NCBI GenBank assembly: GCA_050299175.1
Contig: JBNKVM010000045.1
Coordinates: 41,301-105,300, forward strand
Length of the DNA: 64,000 bases
Reading direction: 5' to 3'
Origin: JAPHTQ01 sp050299175
Lineage (GTDB): Bacteria > Pseudomonadota > Gammaproteobacteria > Thiohalomonadales > Thiohalomonadaceae
The notes below the pieces were generated by a model. That model was given only the letters and a program-made list of their open reading frames with translations, made no database searches and was not told the origin of the DNA. Position numbers and translations under genes: made by a program. This document shows positions 1 through 8,755 of this stretch, one piece after another (the stretch's first letter is position 1; the number at the start of each line of letters is the position of its first letter).

Positions 1-622
1 GACGCCGCGACAGGTAGAGATTTTTTTGTCGGGTAAGAGTTAGCAAGCCACCTTCACTGCTCAGGTAGAGCATCGCCACCCCAACCTCATCCTCCGGTAA
101 CAAACCTGCAATATTGCGCATGGCTAGCTCGGGAATATCGATTACCGAAAGGTTGATTCGCTCATCCTCGAGTTGGTTGATGTGCGACTGTACCGCCGCA
201 CGTCGTGCCGCCACAACGTACATCAGCTTCTGCCGCCCACGTTCCTCTTGGCCTGGAATATCGAAGACATCGACAATGGCATCGTCGACGTGAAAATCGA
301 TCAGATCCTTGATGCGCCAACGGATTGCGGTCTTCAGTTCGCTGGCATCGACCTCGGGAGTATCAACCAGCAACAGGGTAAACATGTCGTCTTCGGCAAC
401 ACTGATGCAGTAGGCCTCGTGTAGCCCCAACTCTTCGCTCAAGCGACCGAGCAGCGACGGACGATCCGCCAGCGTGGTATTGGGAATATAGCGACAGACA
501 CTAAGTCGCGGTACTGTTTCGCCCGCTTCCATTGAGATACGCGCCAGACCCACTCCATGCTGCGAGAGCCGGATCCCGAACTGGCCTTCAATCAGCTGTT
601 TCTTTTTCAGGAAATCGAACAG
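1..622 (-). CDS. mshI: MSHA biogenesis protein MshI (PilM-like), N-terminal part
   Basis: The frame is open from about 622 through the left window edge, so only the N-terminal ~207 residues are present. The product resembles the PilM/MshI actin-like fold of type IV (MSHA) pilus assembly: a short basic start (LFDFLKKK), an early strand GIRLSQHGVGLARIS, then a conserved region on the responsiveness of an inner-membrane pilus component. The start is unusual. The first in-frame ATG is at 532, but it would remove about 30 residues that fit the family N-terminus. An in-frame TAG lies just upstream, and the only codon with a well-placed GAGAGG ribosome site (about 9 nt) is CTG at 622. Family assignment is fairly sure; the start is inference. 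Confidence 0.7.
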   Translation of the reverse strand, partial: MFDFLKKKQLIEGQFGIRLSQHGVGLARISMEAGETVPRLSVCRYIPNTTLADRPSLLGRLSEELGLHEAYCISVAEDDMFTLLLVDTPEVDASELKTAIRWRIKDLIDFHVDDAIVDVFDIPGQEERGRQKLMYVVAARRAAVQSHINQLEDERINLSVIDIPELAMRNIAGLLPEDEVGVAMLYLSSEGGLLTLTRQKNLYLSRR

Positions 623-678
623 GGTATATCCCCTCTCTGGCTCTATCTATATGTGAACTCATTCACAAAATTCATAGC

Positions 679-706
679 ATTGTAACCCGATTGATTAAAG
701 AATCAA
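679..706 (-). promoter_or_regulatory. Putative sigma-70 promoter for mshI
   Basis: Reading the minus strand there is TTGATT (-35), a 16-nt spacer and TACAAT (-10), located 57-85 bp upstream of the proposed mshI start. This is the best match in the ubiA-mshI gap. Assignment by eye only. Confidence 0.4.
691..706. promoter_or_regulatory. Perfect 16-bp palindrome overlapping the mshI -35
   Basis: TTGATT-AAAG-AATCAA forms perfect 6-bp arms around 4 bases, and one arm is the proposed -35 hexamer. The position would suit a repressor or an FNR/CRP-like dimer, but the spacing between TTGAT and ATCAA is 6 bp rather than the 4 bp of an FNR box. The regulator is unknown. Confidence 0.3.
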
Positions 707-769
707 CGCCAACATTGCTACGTAAAGGAATGAAAGTAAAAGAAAACCATACCTCGAAAGTAGCAGAGT

Positions 770-1660
770 TCAGGAACATGTGCAGAGAAAGTGGAAGACG
801 ATGCCGCAAAGCACTGCCACCCCGCTCCAGATCTGGCTACGATAACTGCGGCGGGGACCTCGTTGTGGATGACTAAAGAGCAGCCAGTGCTGGTAAGGAA
901 GTAGGAGCAACGCCGTTGCCAGACCGATACGGAAGAAGAGATTCAGTTCCATCTGGCGCCCAATCAGCCAAAGAGTAAACAGAGCGCTGAGTTGCATCGT
1001 GAGAATGAACAGCCAACTGTTATCGCCGAACAGTTGCGCCAGGGAACGTATTCCCGCCTGGAGCTCATACTTACGCCGTGGCAAGGCATAGAGGGTGGTA
1101 AACGCGGTCACCCATAGCAACACCGCCGTAAACAGCAACCAGGCACTCTTCTCCGGCGTCGCCCCCTGACTGACCCAGACCATCGGCACCAGCCAGGCAT
1201 AACAAAAACCCAGATAGGGCTGAGTTAGCAGCAGACGAGTCTTCAATATCGGATAACCCAGCAACAGCGCCAGTGCACCAATGGCGTAATAGAGTAGTGG
1301 CGTACCCAGAGGAAAGATCAGCAACAGAGCAAGTAGCAACAGCGCTGAAAAGAGTAGCTGCGCCTCCAGTGGCGACACCAGCTTGCGCGCAATGAACGAC
1401 TCCTGCGCCTGCTCGATCAGCTGCGACTCCATCCAGTCGTTGAACACCCAGGCAGCACAGCGTGTTAGCACCGCAGCACCGAGCAACAACAACAACGGCA
1501 ACCACTGCGGCTCACCGCCACTCGCCAACAACCCCGCCCACAGGCCGGGCAGCAGGAACAGCGCGATATCGGCGGGACGGTGCAGACGGCAGATATTGAG
1601 GAAACGCCGGTTGGCAAAATAGAAGTGTTGCAGGGTCTCGCTGGCGGACATCGGCATCAA
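770..1660 (-). CDS. ubiA: UbiA-family prenyltransferase-like membrane protein with lost Asp motifs
   Basis: This 296-residue polytopic membrane protein aligns along its length with 4-hydroxybenzoate polyprenyltransferase and sits directly after ubiC with a 4-bp ATGA overlap. Recognisable landmarks are LHRPADIALFLLPGLWA, GYPILKTR (family YPxxKR) and AGIRSLAQLFG. The catalytic Asp-rich motifs are degenerate. The usual NDxxDxxxD is NDWMESQLI here, and the second motif (DxxYAxxDxxxD) reads TTLYALPRRKYE, so most Mg-diphosphate ligands are gone. I re-read both stretches from the nucleotides and found no frameshift. It is either an inactive or repurposed paralogue, with a functional UbiA elsewhere, or a very divergent enzyme. 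The symbol is given for the locus and family only. Confidence 0.7.
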   Translation of the reverse strand: MMPMSASETLQHFYFANRRFLNICRLHRPADIALFLLPGLWAGLLASGGEPQWLPLLLLLGAAVLTRCAAWVFNDWMESQLIEQAQESFIARKLVSPLEAQLLFSALLLLALLLIFPLGTPLLYYAIGALALLLGYPILKTRLLLTQPYLGFCYAWLVPMVWVSQGATPEKSAWLLFTAVLLWVTAFTTLYALPRRKYELQAGIRSLAQLFGDNSWLFILTMQLSALFTLWLIGRQMELNLFFRIGLATALLLLPYQHWLLFSHPQRGPRRSYRSQIWSGVAVLCGIVFHFLCTCS

Positions 1661-2235
1661 CTCCCTGTTTCGTGTTGCAGCAGTTCCGGCAAAAAGAATT
1701 CACTCACCAGCAACGGATTGCCGTGCAGGCGAAACACCGAGCGACGTCCCCAGACCGGCTCACCGTCGGAGATGTCCGCACCGTGGCTGCGACGGTATAG
1801 CCGCTGACGCGGCAGAATACGCGCCACCTCCATCGGACTACGCTCCAGTTGCGGATCGGCAAACAACACCGCCCCCAGCGAATGGTTACCCAGTTGCGTC
1901 AGGCGACGTAAACCACCCTTGAGCGACGGCAACGGAATCACGGTACGGGCAAAAACCCAGGGAGTGTCACCACAAAGCAGGTGGACCTGCCGTACCAGGG
2001 CGATCTCCTGCGGTGGTCGGCCCAGGGCGCGGGACTCGCTAAGCATCGGCCGCTCCAGCCGCAGCGAGAGCAGCTTGACCCGAAAACCCTCGCCGCAACG
2101 CTGTTGCAGGCGACGGGTCAGCGAGGCATGGTCCAGCAACCAGCTACGCCACTCCTGTGGCAGGGCACCACGACGCAACCGCAGGCTGCTCTGCCAGGCG
2201 GGTTCGAGGGCGTGTATGCCGAGTTCTTTTTTCAT
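1657..2235 (-). CDS. ubiC: Chorismate lyase (chorismate pyruvate-lyase)
   Basis: UbiC converts chorismate to 4-hydroxybenzoate and pyruvate, the first committed step of ubiquinone synthesis, in the cytoplasm. The 192-residue product carries the family landmarks WLLDHASLTRRLQQ, an Arg in LVRQVHL, an Arg in FARTVIPL, the glycine turn HSLGAVLF, and the C-terminal Glu in LVSEFFLP, which correspond to the active-site positions of E. coli UbiC (165 residues). It is somewhat longer because of an insertion around QRLYRRSHGADISDG. It lies between recG and the ubiA-like gene and overlaps the latter by 4 bp, so the two are probably cotranslated. Confidence 0.88.
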   Translation of the reverse strand: MKKELGIHALEPAWQSSLRLRRGALPQEWRSWLLDHASLTRRLQQRCGEGFRVKLLSLRLERPMLSESRALGRPPQEIALVRQVHLLCGDTPWVFARTVIPLPSLKGGLRRLTQLGNHSLGAVLFADPQLERSPMEVARILPRQRLYRRSHGADISDGEPVWGRRSVFRLHGNPLLVSEFFLPELLQHETGS

Positions 2236-2312
2236 TCAGAGACAGTTCGCGACATAAAGATGGAAGGATAAAGGTTTCGCGTAATCGGTAACAGGTATCC
2301 TTTCACAACCCG

Positions 2313-4415
2313 TCAGACACTGCCGTAGCGGGTTTTACTACCTAACCAGCGCTGAATTAACGGATCGGCCTGTTGCGGGTATTTCTGTAGCAGTTTCGAT
2401 GCGGTGGCAGCAACCTGCTGCAACATCTCCCGGTCCCGTTGCAGGTCCGCCACCTTCATCTGCATCACCCCGGTCTGACGGGTACCGAGCACCTCACCGG
2501 GACCACGGATTTCCAGGTCTTTTTGCGCAATCACAAAACCATCGTTGCTCTGGCGAATCACTGATAGCCGTTCCCGTGCCACCTTGCCCAGAGGCGGGTG
2601 ATACATCAGCACACAACTGCTTTTGGCGCTGCCCCGTCCGACCCGACCACGTAACTGGTGTAACTGGGCCAGTCCCAGGCGCTCGGCGTTTTCGATAATC
2701 ATCAGGCTGGCGTTGGGCACATCGACCCCCACCTCGATCACCGTGGTCGCCACCAGCAGTTGCAATTCGCCCGCCTTGAAGGCGGCCATCACCGACTCCT
2801 TCTCCACCGGTTTCAAACGTCCGTGCACCAGGCCAATGGAGAGCTGCGGCAGCAGTTCACGCAACTGTTCCGCAGTGACCTCGGCAGCCTGACACTGCAA
2901 AGACTCCGACTCCTCGATCAGGGTGCAGACCCAGTAGGCCTGGCGACCATCAGCACAGGCAGCGGCGACCCGCCCGATCACCTCGTCGCGGCGTTCATCG
3001 TTCAACACCACCGTCTCCACCGGCGTACGTCCCGGCGGCAACTCATCGACCACCGACAGATCGAGATCCGCATAGACGGTCATCGCCAGGCTGCGCGGTA
3101 TCGGCGTAGCCGTCATGATCAACTGATGTGGACAAGCATCCTGCTGTTTGCCTTTTTCACGCAACGCGAGGCGCTGATGCACACCGAAGCGGTGCTGCTC
3201 ATCGACGATAACCAGCCCCAGATCGGCGAAGGTTACCTCCTCCTGAAAAAGCGCATGGGTACCGACCACCAGCGCCGCGCTACCCGACTCCACCGCAGTT
3301 AGCGCCTCACGACGTGGCTTCGCCCGCAGCTTGCCGCTAAGCCAGGCCACCTCAATCCCCAACGGCGCCAGCCACTGTTTGAAGTTTTGATAGTGCTGCT
3401 CCGCCAGCAGTTCCGTCGGCGCCATCACCGCCGCCTGCTTGCCGCATTCGATCGCCTGTAGCGCCGCCAATGCGGCCACCACGGTCTTACCCGAACCCAC
3501 ATCGCCCTGTACCAGGCGCTGCATCGGCGTGGCTTGCTGTAGGTCGTGTTCGATCTCGATACCGACTTTTTCCTGAGCCGAGGTCAGGACGAAGGGCAGT
3601 GCATCGATAAGTTGCTGACGCAGTTTGCCGTCACCCTTTAACGACGGTGCAGGGTGTCTATTCATCGCCAGACGTAACTGACGCAGGCTGACCTGATGGG
3701 CCAGTAACTCCTCGAAGGCAAGGCGCCGTTGTGCCGGGTGTTCTCCCTCCGTCAAGGTAACCAGGGAAACATCCGGGGGAGGACGATGCAGTAACAGCAC
3801 CCCTTCCTTTAGCGTCGGCATACCTTTGGGCAGCAGTTCGGCGGGCAACCACTCGGCCAGTCCAATGCTCCCCTGTTGCAGACGATCCACCGCCTGATCG
3901 ATGAGGCGACGCAGGCCCGCCTGTTGCAACCCCTCGGTACTTGGATAGATTGGGGTCAGCGCCTCTTCCACTGCCTGCCCCTCACCGACCCGACGAAACT
4001 CCGGGTGGATCATCTCCAGGGTGGCGCTACCACGGCGCACCTCGCCGTAACAACGCAGACGCACGCCGCGGGAAAGACTCTCTTTCTGTGCCTTGTTGAA
4101 ATGGAAAAAACGCAGGGTGAGGCTGCCGGTACCGTCGCTGATGCGGGTCAGCAGCATCCGTTTACGGCCGAATTTGATCTCGCTGAGCTGTACCTCACCC
4201 TCGATTAACGCATCGCCGCCGGGACGCAGGCTACCAATGGGAGTGAGACGGGTACGGTCCTGATAGCGCAGCGGCAGATGAAATAAAAGATCCTGCAGGG
4301 TCGTCAGACCAAAGCCTTGCAGTTTGATTACCATCGCCGGACCGACACCGCGCAGGGTATCGACATCGACCTCATGGGCGGCGGGCGGCGTTACCGCCTT
4401 TGCCTTGTCGTTCAC
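2313..4415 (-). CDS. recG: ATP-dependent DNA helicase RecG
   Basis: RecG remodels stalled replication forks and branched DNA. At 700 residues it matches the usual length (E. coli 693). The order is an N-terminal wedge/OB domain, then a superfamily 2 helicase with Walker A GDVGSGKT (residues 304-311), motif II DEQHRFG, motif III TATPIPRSLAMT, and the C-terminal VIEVGVDVPNA and QLRGRVGRG motifs. It begins just downstream of the M48 lipoprotein gene (14 bp gap) and is followed by ubiC after 77 bp. In related bacteria recG commonly follows spoT; here a signalling block separates them. Confidence 0.97.
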   Translation of the reverse strand: MNDKAKAVTPPAAHEVDVDTLRGVGPAMVIKLQGFGLTTLQDLLFHLPLRYQDRTRLTPIGSLRPGGDALIEGEVQLSEIKFGRKRMLLTRISDGTGSLTLRFFHFNKAQKESLSRGVRLRCYGEVRRGSATLEMIHPEFRRVGEGQAVEEALTPIYPSTEGLQQAGLRRLIDQAVDRLQQGSIGLAEWLPAELLPKGMPTLKEGVLLLHRPPPDVSLVTLTEGEHPAQRRLAFEELLAHQVSLRQLRLAMNRHPAPSLKGDGKLRQQLIDALPFVLTSAQEKVGIEIEHDLQQATPMQRLVQGDVGSGKTVVAALAALQAIECGKQAAVMAPTELLAEQHYQNFKQWLAPLGIEVAWLSGKLRAKPRREALTAVESGSAALVVGTHALFQEEVTFADLGLVIVDEQHRFGVHQRLALREKGKQQDACPHQLIMTATPIPRSLAMTVYADLDLSVVDELPPGRTPVETVVLNDERRDEVIGRVAAACADGRQAYWVCTLIEESESLQCQAAEVTAEQLRELLPQLSIGLVHGRLKPVEKESVMAAFKAGELQLLVATTVIEVGVDVPNASLMIIENAERLGLAQLHQLRGRVGRGSAKSSCVLMYHPPLGKVARERLSVIRQSNDGFVIAQKDLEIRGPGEVLGTRQTGVMQMKVADLQRDREMLQQVAATASKLLQKYPQQADPLIQRWLGSKTRYGSV

Positions 4416-4429
4416 AGCAGGGGTGGCCT

Positions 4430-5272
4430 CTACTGTCGCAGAACGGCGACGTGTTGCAGGAATCGCTGCTGCAGTTGAGGCTGATTGGCGTAGGGATCGA
4501 GTTGATCGAACAGGCGCTCCAGCAAGCTAAGGCGCTTCGCCGGACGCGGGTGGGTTTTGAACAGGAAACTCAGTGCGGCATCATTCTGATCCATCCCGGC
4601 CAGGGTCTGCAACACCGCGGGTAAACCATAGGGATCGTAACCGGCGCGGGCGGCAATCACCACGCCCATGCGATCCGCCTCAAATTCGTCACCCTTGTCG
4701 AGACCGCGGGCGTAGAGCTCCTTGAAACCATTGGATATCTTCTCCATATCCTTGGCCCGCTCCGCATCCACCTGGGTCTTGGCGACGTTGACCAGCAGGT
4801 TAACCCGCGCATTCTTGCGCACTGCATTGAGATAGTGACGGCGTACCACGTGCACCGTTTCGTGGGCCAGGGTGCCTGCCAGCTCCGACTCACTCTGCAT
4901 CTTCAGCAGCAGGCCCTTGGTCACCAATACGTAACCGCCAGGGGCAGCGAAGGCGTTGATATCCTCGCTATCGACCACGGCAAATTTCCAGTCAAGATCC
5001 TTGCGTTCGCTGTGCAGTGCGACCCAGTGGCCGACCTGATTGACGTAACGCTGCAGCGGGTCGTTGTCCACCAACGGTACCGCACCGAGCAATACCGCCA
5101 CTGCCTCTTCGCCGATCAGCTGTTCCTGCTCATCATCCACTTCACCGAAGGCGTCCTTGGCCGAATGCACCACCTCGCCAAGGTTGATGTTCTGCAACGC
5201 GCCGTCCTTGATGCATCCGGAAAGAAACAGGGAAGGCAGAATGAACAACAAAGCGATCAGACGTAGCATCAT
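4430..5272 (-). CDS. M48-family metallopeptidase lipoprotein
   Basis: This is a 280-residue envelope lipoprotein. The N-terminus is a signal peptide ending in the lipobox LSGC (Cys20). The M48 zinc protease core has HETVH at residues 137-141, preceded by INAFAAPGGYV, with the third ligand region GDEFEADRMGV downstream, so the catalytic residues are intact. It resembles the BepA/LoiP group of periplasmic quality-control proteases, but which branch cannot be told. It overlaps the SH3-domain gene by 4 bp (5269-5272), and that gene in turn overlaps the CHASE2 cyclase gene, which points to one operon. Confidence 0.85.
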   Translation of the reverse strand: MMLRLIALLFILPSLFLSGCIKDGALQNINLGEVVHSAKDAFGEVDDEQEQLIGEEAVAVLLGAVPLVDNDPLQRYVNQVGHWVALHSERKDLDWKFAVVDSEDINAFAAPGGYVLVTKGLLLKMQSESELAGTLAHETVHVVRRHYLNAVRKNARVNLLVNVAKTQVDAERAKDMEKISNGFKELYARGLDKGDEFEADRMGVVIAARAGYDPYGLPAVLQTLAGMDQNDAALSFLFKTHPRPAKRLSLLERLFDQLDPYANQPQLQQRFLQHVAVLRQ

Positions 5273-5781
5273 TTCGACTCCTTGAAATAACGCAGTTGTT
5301 GTTCCTGCAGCTCAGCACTTGCAGCAAACTGCTCCGCGGTGGCAGCGCTGACCTTGTAACTGTCAAGCTGCTTTACCGCCTCATGATTCGGCTTGGCTTT
5401 ACTGACATCGGCGGAATCGAGACCGCGAATACCGGTAGCGACAGTCACACCGCTGGCACCGGAACGGCCGGTGGAAAGAAAATTCACCGTCTCCGCCACA
5501 CCGCTACTCTTTTTCTTCGCTCCGCTGCTTTCCGTCTGGATACGAATATGGCTCATGCGCAACCAGCCGCTGTACTTGCCGCCATTCCATACCTGATACC
5601 AGCCGCCCTGACGCTTCAGGATCTGTAGCGGGCTTTTGGCCTTAAGGGTGGTGATTTTCTTTGCGTCGCTATGAGGCGAAGCAAACAGCGTAGTCTTGCG
5701 CAGGGTAACGCCCGACTGCTGTGCAGACAGGACGGGAGAGATAATCATCAATAACGCAGCAAGCAGTAGGCGATTGCTCAT
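5269..5781 (-). CDS. Exported bacterial SH3-domain protein
   Basis: The 170-residue product has a cleavable signal peptide (SPVLSAQQSG) followed by one bacterial SH3 (SH3b) domain, with the diagnostic KSPLQILKRQGGWYQVWNGGKYSGWL. The C-terminal half is low-complexity and charged, without a recognised domain. SH3b domains usually bind cell-wall peptides. It overlaps its neighbours by 4 bp on both sides (CHASE2 cyclase upstream, M48 protease downstream), so it is probably part of a three-gene envelope-sensing unit. Function beyond the domain is unknown. Confidence 0.75.
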   Translation of the reverse strand: MSNRLLLAALLMIISPVLSAQQSGVTLRKTTLFASPHSDAKKITTLKAKSPLQILKRQGGWYQVWNGGKYSGWLRMSHIRIQTESSGAKKKSSGVAETVNFLSTGRSGASGVTVATGIRGLDSADVSKAKPNHEAVKQLDSYKVSAATAEQFAASAELQEQQLRYFKESK

Positions 5782-7619
5782 GTGAGAAAGCGTCTCCTGG
5801 GTTCAAAGAGCCGCACCTCGGCGGCGCGGCCTTTTACCTTATACGAACCGTGATCGGCAAAGTCAAATTCACCGTTGCACAGGCGCATGGTCTCTTCCGA
5901 GACCAGAATGCGTGCAACGCCCTTGGTCTGCCCCTCGATGCGGCTGGCCAGATTGACCGTATCACCGATGGCGGTGTACTCGAGTCGATTCTCGGCGCCG
6001 ACGAAACCGACCACCCCGGGCCCGGTATGGATACCGATACCGATATCGAATCCCTCGACGCCTTCACCCAGCTCTTCACGAAAACGCTGTAGTTCTTCGG
6101 CCATTTCCAGCGCTGCCGACACCGCGTGCACCGCTTGATCCTCATCGGCAACGGGAGCACCCCAGAAGGCCATGATCGCATCACCGATGAATTTATCCAT
6201 GGTGCCACCGTGGTGAAAGATTACTTTCACCTGGCGACTGAAGTAGTTGTTGAGCAGTTCCACCACCTCTTCGGCACTGCGCTGTTCAGAGAGGGTGGTA
6301 AAGCCGCGAATATCGGAAAAGAGCACGGTGATCTGGCGGCTCTCACTTTTCAATGTCAGCGCTGACTCCCCGCTTCGCACCAGATCGGCGACCACTCGCG
6401 GATCGAGAAAGCGGCTGAAGATCGCCACCGAACGCTGCCGCTCCTGCTGCGCCCGGGCATAGCTGTAGAGCGCTGCGGCAGAGTAGTAGAACCAGGCAAA
6501 GAGTATCGGAGTCAGTAACGGCAACCAGAGGCGTTGTCCCAAAGCTAGCAATGAGACCATGAACAGCAACGGTGTCACGGTCACCAGGCCAAGCGCGATC
6601 AGTAGTGGGTTGGCACCACTGCGAAAGAGCAACCAGAGCGGGCCGATCAGCAGCAGGGTCACTAACGGCGGCAACCACTCCGGCGCATCATGCAACCCGT
6701 CACCACGACGCAGGTTATCCAGTGCGGTGGCGATGATCTCCACTGCCGGCTGGGTGTTATCGATTGGCGTGTGCCGCAAGTCGTGCTGCCCCGTGGCGGT
6801 GGAACCGATCAACACAATGCGATCGCGAAACTCATCCAGCGGTCGCTGCGGATTGGTTAGCGAAAGATCGTCATAGATATCAGCATAGGAGACCTTGGGA
6901 TAACTCAGTGCAGGCCCCTGCCAGTTGAGACGTAACGACGGCGTTTGCGGCAACGAAAACTGGAGCGTATTTGCCACCTTGGCTGCCAACGAGGGTAATC
7001 GCCAACCGCCGACCTCGCGATAAAGGGTATAGTGGCGGCCAACCCCATCCTCATCCTCCCTGAAGTTGATCGCGCCGAGACGCCCATGCAGGTTGGTCGC
7101 CATATAGGGCAGCAACAGGGCCACGCGTGCCTGCTTATCCACAATCGCACCCTTCTCAAATCCGAGGGTATCGCCAAAAACCTCCAGGGGTAGGCCAACA
7201 CCGGGGCGATCGGTCTGCAGCACGACATAGGGAAGGAAAAGATTGTCGGTATGCGCCGCTACCTCGGCCCAGTAACTGTCGTCATCGGGACGCAGTGGAT
7301 CGCGATCGCTGAAGATGATGTCGAAGAGGATCGCTTTCGGTTGCTGTTTGGCGATCCACTCCACCATCTCCGCGTGCACTGAACGGGCCCAGGGATAGCG
7401 TCCATGTTCCGGCGCCATTCGTGCCAGGGTCGGCTCGTCGATATCGACCAGCACCACCTCACCGTCGGGCTTACGCTGCTCTGCCTGGTGGCGTAGCAGC
7501 GTATCGTTGAAGGCGTACTCGAGAGGACGGAGCAAACCGGGGCCGTAAAACTCCGCCAGCGCCAGCAGCAGAACCACTGCGGCGATTAGAGTATACGGCT
7601 CGCGCCATGCCCGCTCCAT
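5778..7619 (-). CDS. CHASE2-domain class III adenylate cyclase
   Basis: This 613-residue membrane signalling enzyme has one N-terminal TM helix, a periplasmic CHASE2 sensor (VVLVDIDEPTLARM and the ILFDIIFSDRDP motif), three TM helices, and a C-terminal class III nucleotide cyclase domain from about residue 430. Metal-binding Asp residues are in LFSDIRGFT and GDAIMAF. The Lys of DKFIGD and the Asp of AIGDTVN are the adenine-specifying pair, and NLASR carries the transition-state Asn and Arg, so cAMP is the expected product. I chose ATG 7619; a longer open frame to 7709 would overlap ridA and adds residues that make no family sense. Confidence 0.85.
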   Translation of the reverse strand: MERAWREPYTLIAAVVLLLALAEFYGPGLLRPLEYAFNDTLLRHQAEQRKPDGEVVLVDIDEPTLARMAPEHGRYPWARSVHAEMVEWIAKQQPKAILFDIIFSDRDPLRPDDDSYWAEVAAHTDNLFLPYVVLQTDRPGVGLPLEVFGDTLGFEKGAIVDKQARVALLLPYMATNLHGRLGAINFREDEDGVGRHYTLYREVGGWRLPSLAAKVANTLQFSLPQTPSLRLNWQGPALSYPKVSYADIYDDLSLTNPQRPLDEFRDRIVLIGSTATGQHDLRHTPIDNTQPAVEIIATALDNLRRGDGLHDAPEWLPPLVTLLLIGPLWLLFRSGANPLLIALGLVTVTPLLFMVSLLALGQRLWLPLLTPILFAWFYYSAAALYSYARAQQERQRSVAIFSRFLDPRVVADLVRSGESALTLKSESRQITVLFSDIRGFTTLSEQRSAEEVVELLNNYFSRQVKVIFHHGGTMDKFIGDAIMAFWGAPVADEDQAVHAVSAALEMAEELQRFREELGEGVEGFDIGIGIHTGPGVVGFVGAENRLEYTAIGDTVNLASRIEGQTKGVARILVSEETMRLCNGEFDFADHGSYKVKGRAAEVRLFEPRRRFLT

Positions 7620-7632
7620 GGGATAGTACGGT

Positions 7633-8019
7633 TCAGCCGCCCAGTTCGAGCACGCCGTCCATCTCCACCCCCGCCCCTTTAGGCAAAGAGGCAACACCAA
7701 TAGCGGCACGCGCCGGATAGGGCTGGCTGAAGTAGTCCGCCATCACCGTATTCACCAGCGGGAAATGGGAGAGATCGGTAAGAAAGATATTAAGCTTGGC
7801 CATGTCGGCCAGGGAACCGCCTGCCGCCTCGGCCACCGCGGTCAGATTGTCGAAGACGCGGCGAATCTGCGCCTCCATGTCACCCTCCACCATCTCCATG
7901 GTTTCAGGTACCAGCGGGATCTGCCCGGAGAGATAGACCGTGCTGCCTACCTTGACCGCCTGTGAGTAGGTACCGATGGCCTGTGGCGCCTTATCGGTGT
8001 GAATGATTTCCCGTGCCAT
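7633..8019 (-). CDS. ridA: RidA family 2-iminobutanoate/2-iminopropanoate deaminase
   Basis: RidA hydrolyses reactive enamine/imine intermediates made by PLP enzymes such as threonine dehydratase. The 128-residue product has the family pattern throughout: KAPQAIGTYSQAV, VYLSGQIPL, the PARAAIGVASLPKGAGVEMDG block with the substrate-binding Arg, and a late Glu. A GGAG ribosome site sits 6-8 nt before ATG 8019. The gene ends 13 bp before the CHASE2 cyclase start. Placement between spoT and recG is common in gammaproteobacteria. Confidence 0.93.
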   Translation of the reverse strand: MAREIIHTDKAPQAIGTYSQAVKVGSTVYLSGQIPLVPETMEMVEGDMEAQIRRVFDNLTAVAEAAGGSLADMAKLNIFLTDLSHFPLVNTVMADYFSQPYPARAAIGVASLPKGAGVEMDGVLELGG

Positions 8020-8080
8020 GCCGCACTCCAGAGTTGATAGGAACGAAAGATGATCACTTTAGCGAACGCCGGAAGAAATT

Positions 8081-8740
8081 TCACTGCGTACTCGCTGCGA
8101 TCAGCAGCTCGAGTATCTCTCGTTTCCCCCCTCGCGCGGCCACCACCAGAGCCGTATTGCCTGCTCCATCGGTTTGATTGGGCGGTACGCCTGCTTCGAG
8201 CAATGCCTTCACTACTTCGAGGTGACCCTTTTGTACTGCCCAGGTCAGTGCGGTGTTACCTGATTGATCGCGGATGTCAGCATTGGCGTGGTAGCGCATC
8301 AACACTTTAATCGGTTCGACATGGCCTTCCCGTGCAGCCCAGATCAGCGCAGTCCAGCCCAGGGTTCCATCGGCAAGATCGATACTGGCCCCATGTTGTA
8401 ACAACAACTCGATCATCTCTGCGTGATTGTTTCCCGCGGCAACCATTACCGTGCTGTAGAGTCCCTCGTCCTGATCGTCCGGATCGGCGCCCTGTTGCAA
8501 CAGCAGTTCGGCAATCTCATTGTGGCCATTGGCCGCGGCGCGCAGCAACGGCGTCCACAGGCAGTGATCGCGCAAACTGAGATCGGCACCGTCGTCGAGC
8601 AGTTCCTGAACCTGCTTCAGATCGCCCGCCTCGGCAGCGAGATTCAAACGGGTCTGACCCTTTTCATTTCTTTCATTGGGATCGCTGCAGGCAGATAATG
8701 AAAAAACGAAAACCAGGACGAAAAGCAGACGGGAGTACAT
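8081..8740 (-). CDS. Ankyrin-repeat lipoprotein
   Basis: The 219-residue product has a lipoprotein signal (lipobox LSAC, SDPNERN follows) and about five ankyrin repeats, recognisable by repeated TPLLRAAANGHNEIAELLLQ-type units (for example TALIWAAREGHVEPIKVL and TALTWAVQKGHLEVVKALL). Such proteins act as periplasmic protein-binding scaffolds; some protect against catalase-associated or oxidative stress, but no partner is evident here. The ribosome site AAGGAAC lies 5-6 nt before ATG 8740. Immediately upstream is the inverted-repeat element. Confidence 0.85.
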   Translation of the reverse strand: MYSRLLFVLVFVFSLSACSDPNERNEKGQTRLNLAAEAGDLKQVQELLDDGADLSLRDHCLWTPLLRAAANGHNEIAELLLQQGADPDDQDEGLYSTVMVAAGNNHAEMIELLLQHGASIDLADGTLGWTALIWAAREGHVEPIKVLMRYHANADIRDQSGNTALTWAVQKGHLEVVKALLEAGVPPNQTDGAGNTALVVAARGGKREILELLIAASTQ

Positions 8741-8755
8741 GTCATCGTTCCTTAT

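Noticed and set aside
691..706. FNR box at the mshI promoter
   Set aside because: TTGAT and ATCAA are separated by 6 bp, not the 4 bp of an FNR site; kept only as an unassigned palindrome.
5142..5366. Short minus-strand frame overlapping M48 and SH3 genes
   Set aside because: It is an out-of-frame shadow of two well-supported genes.
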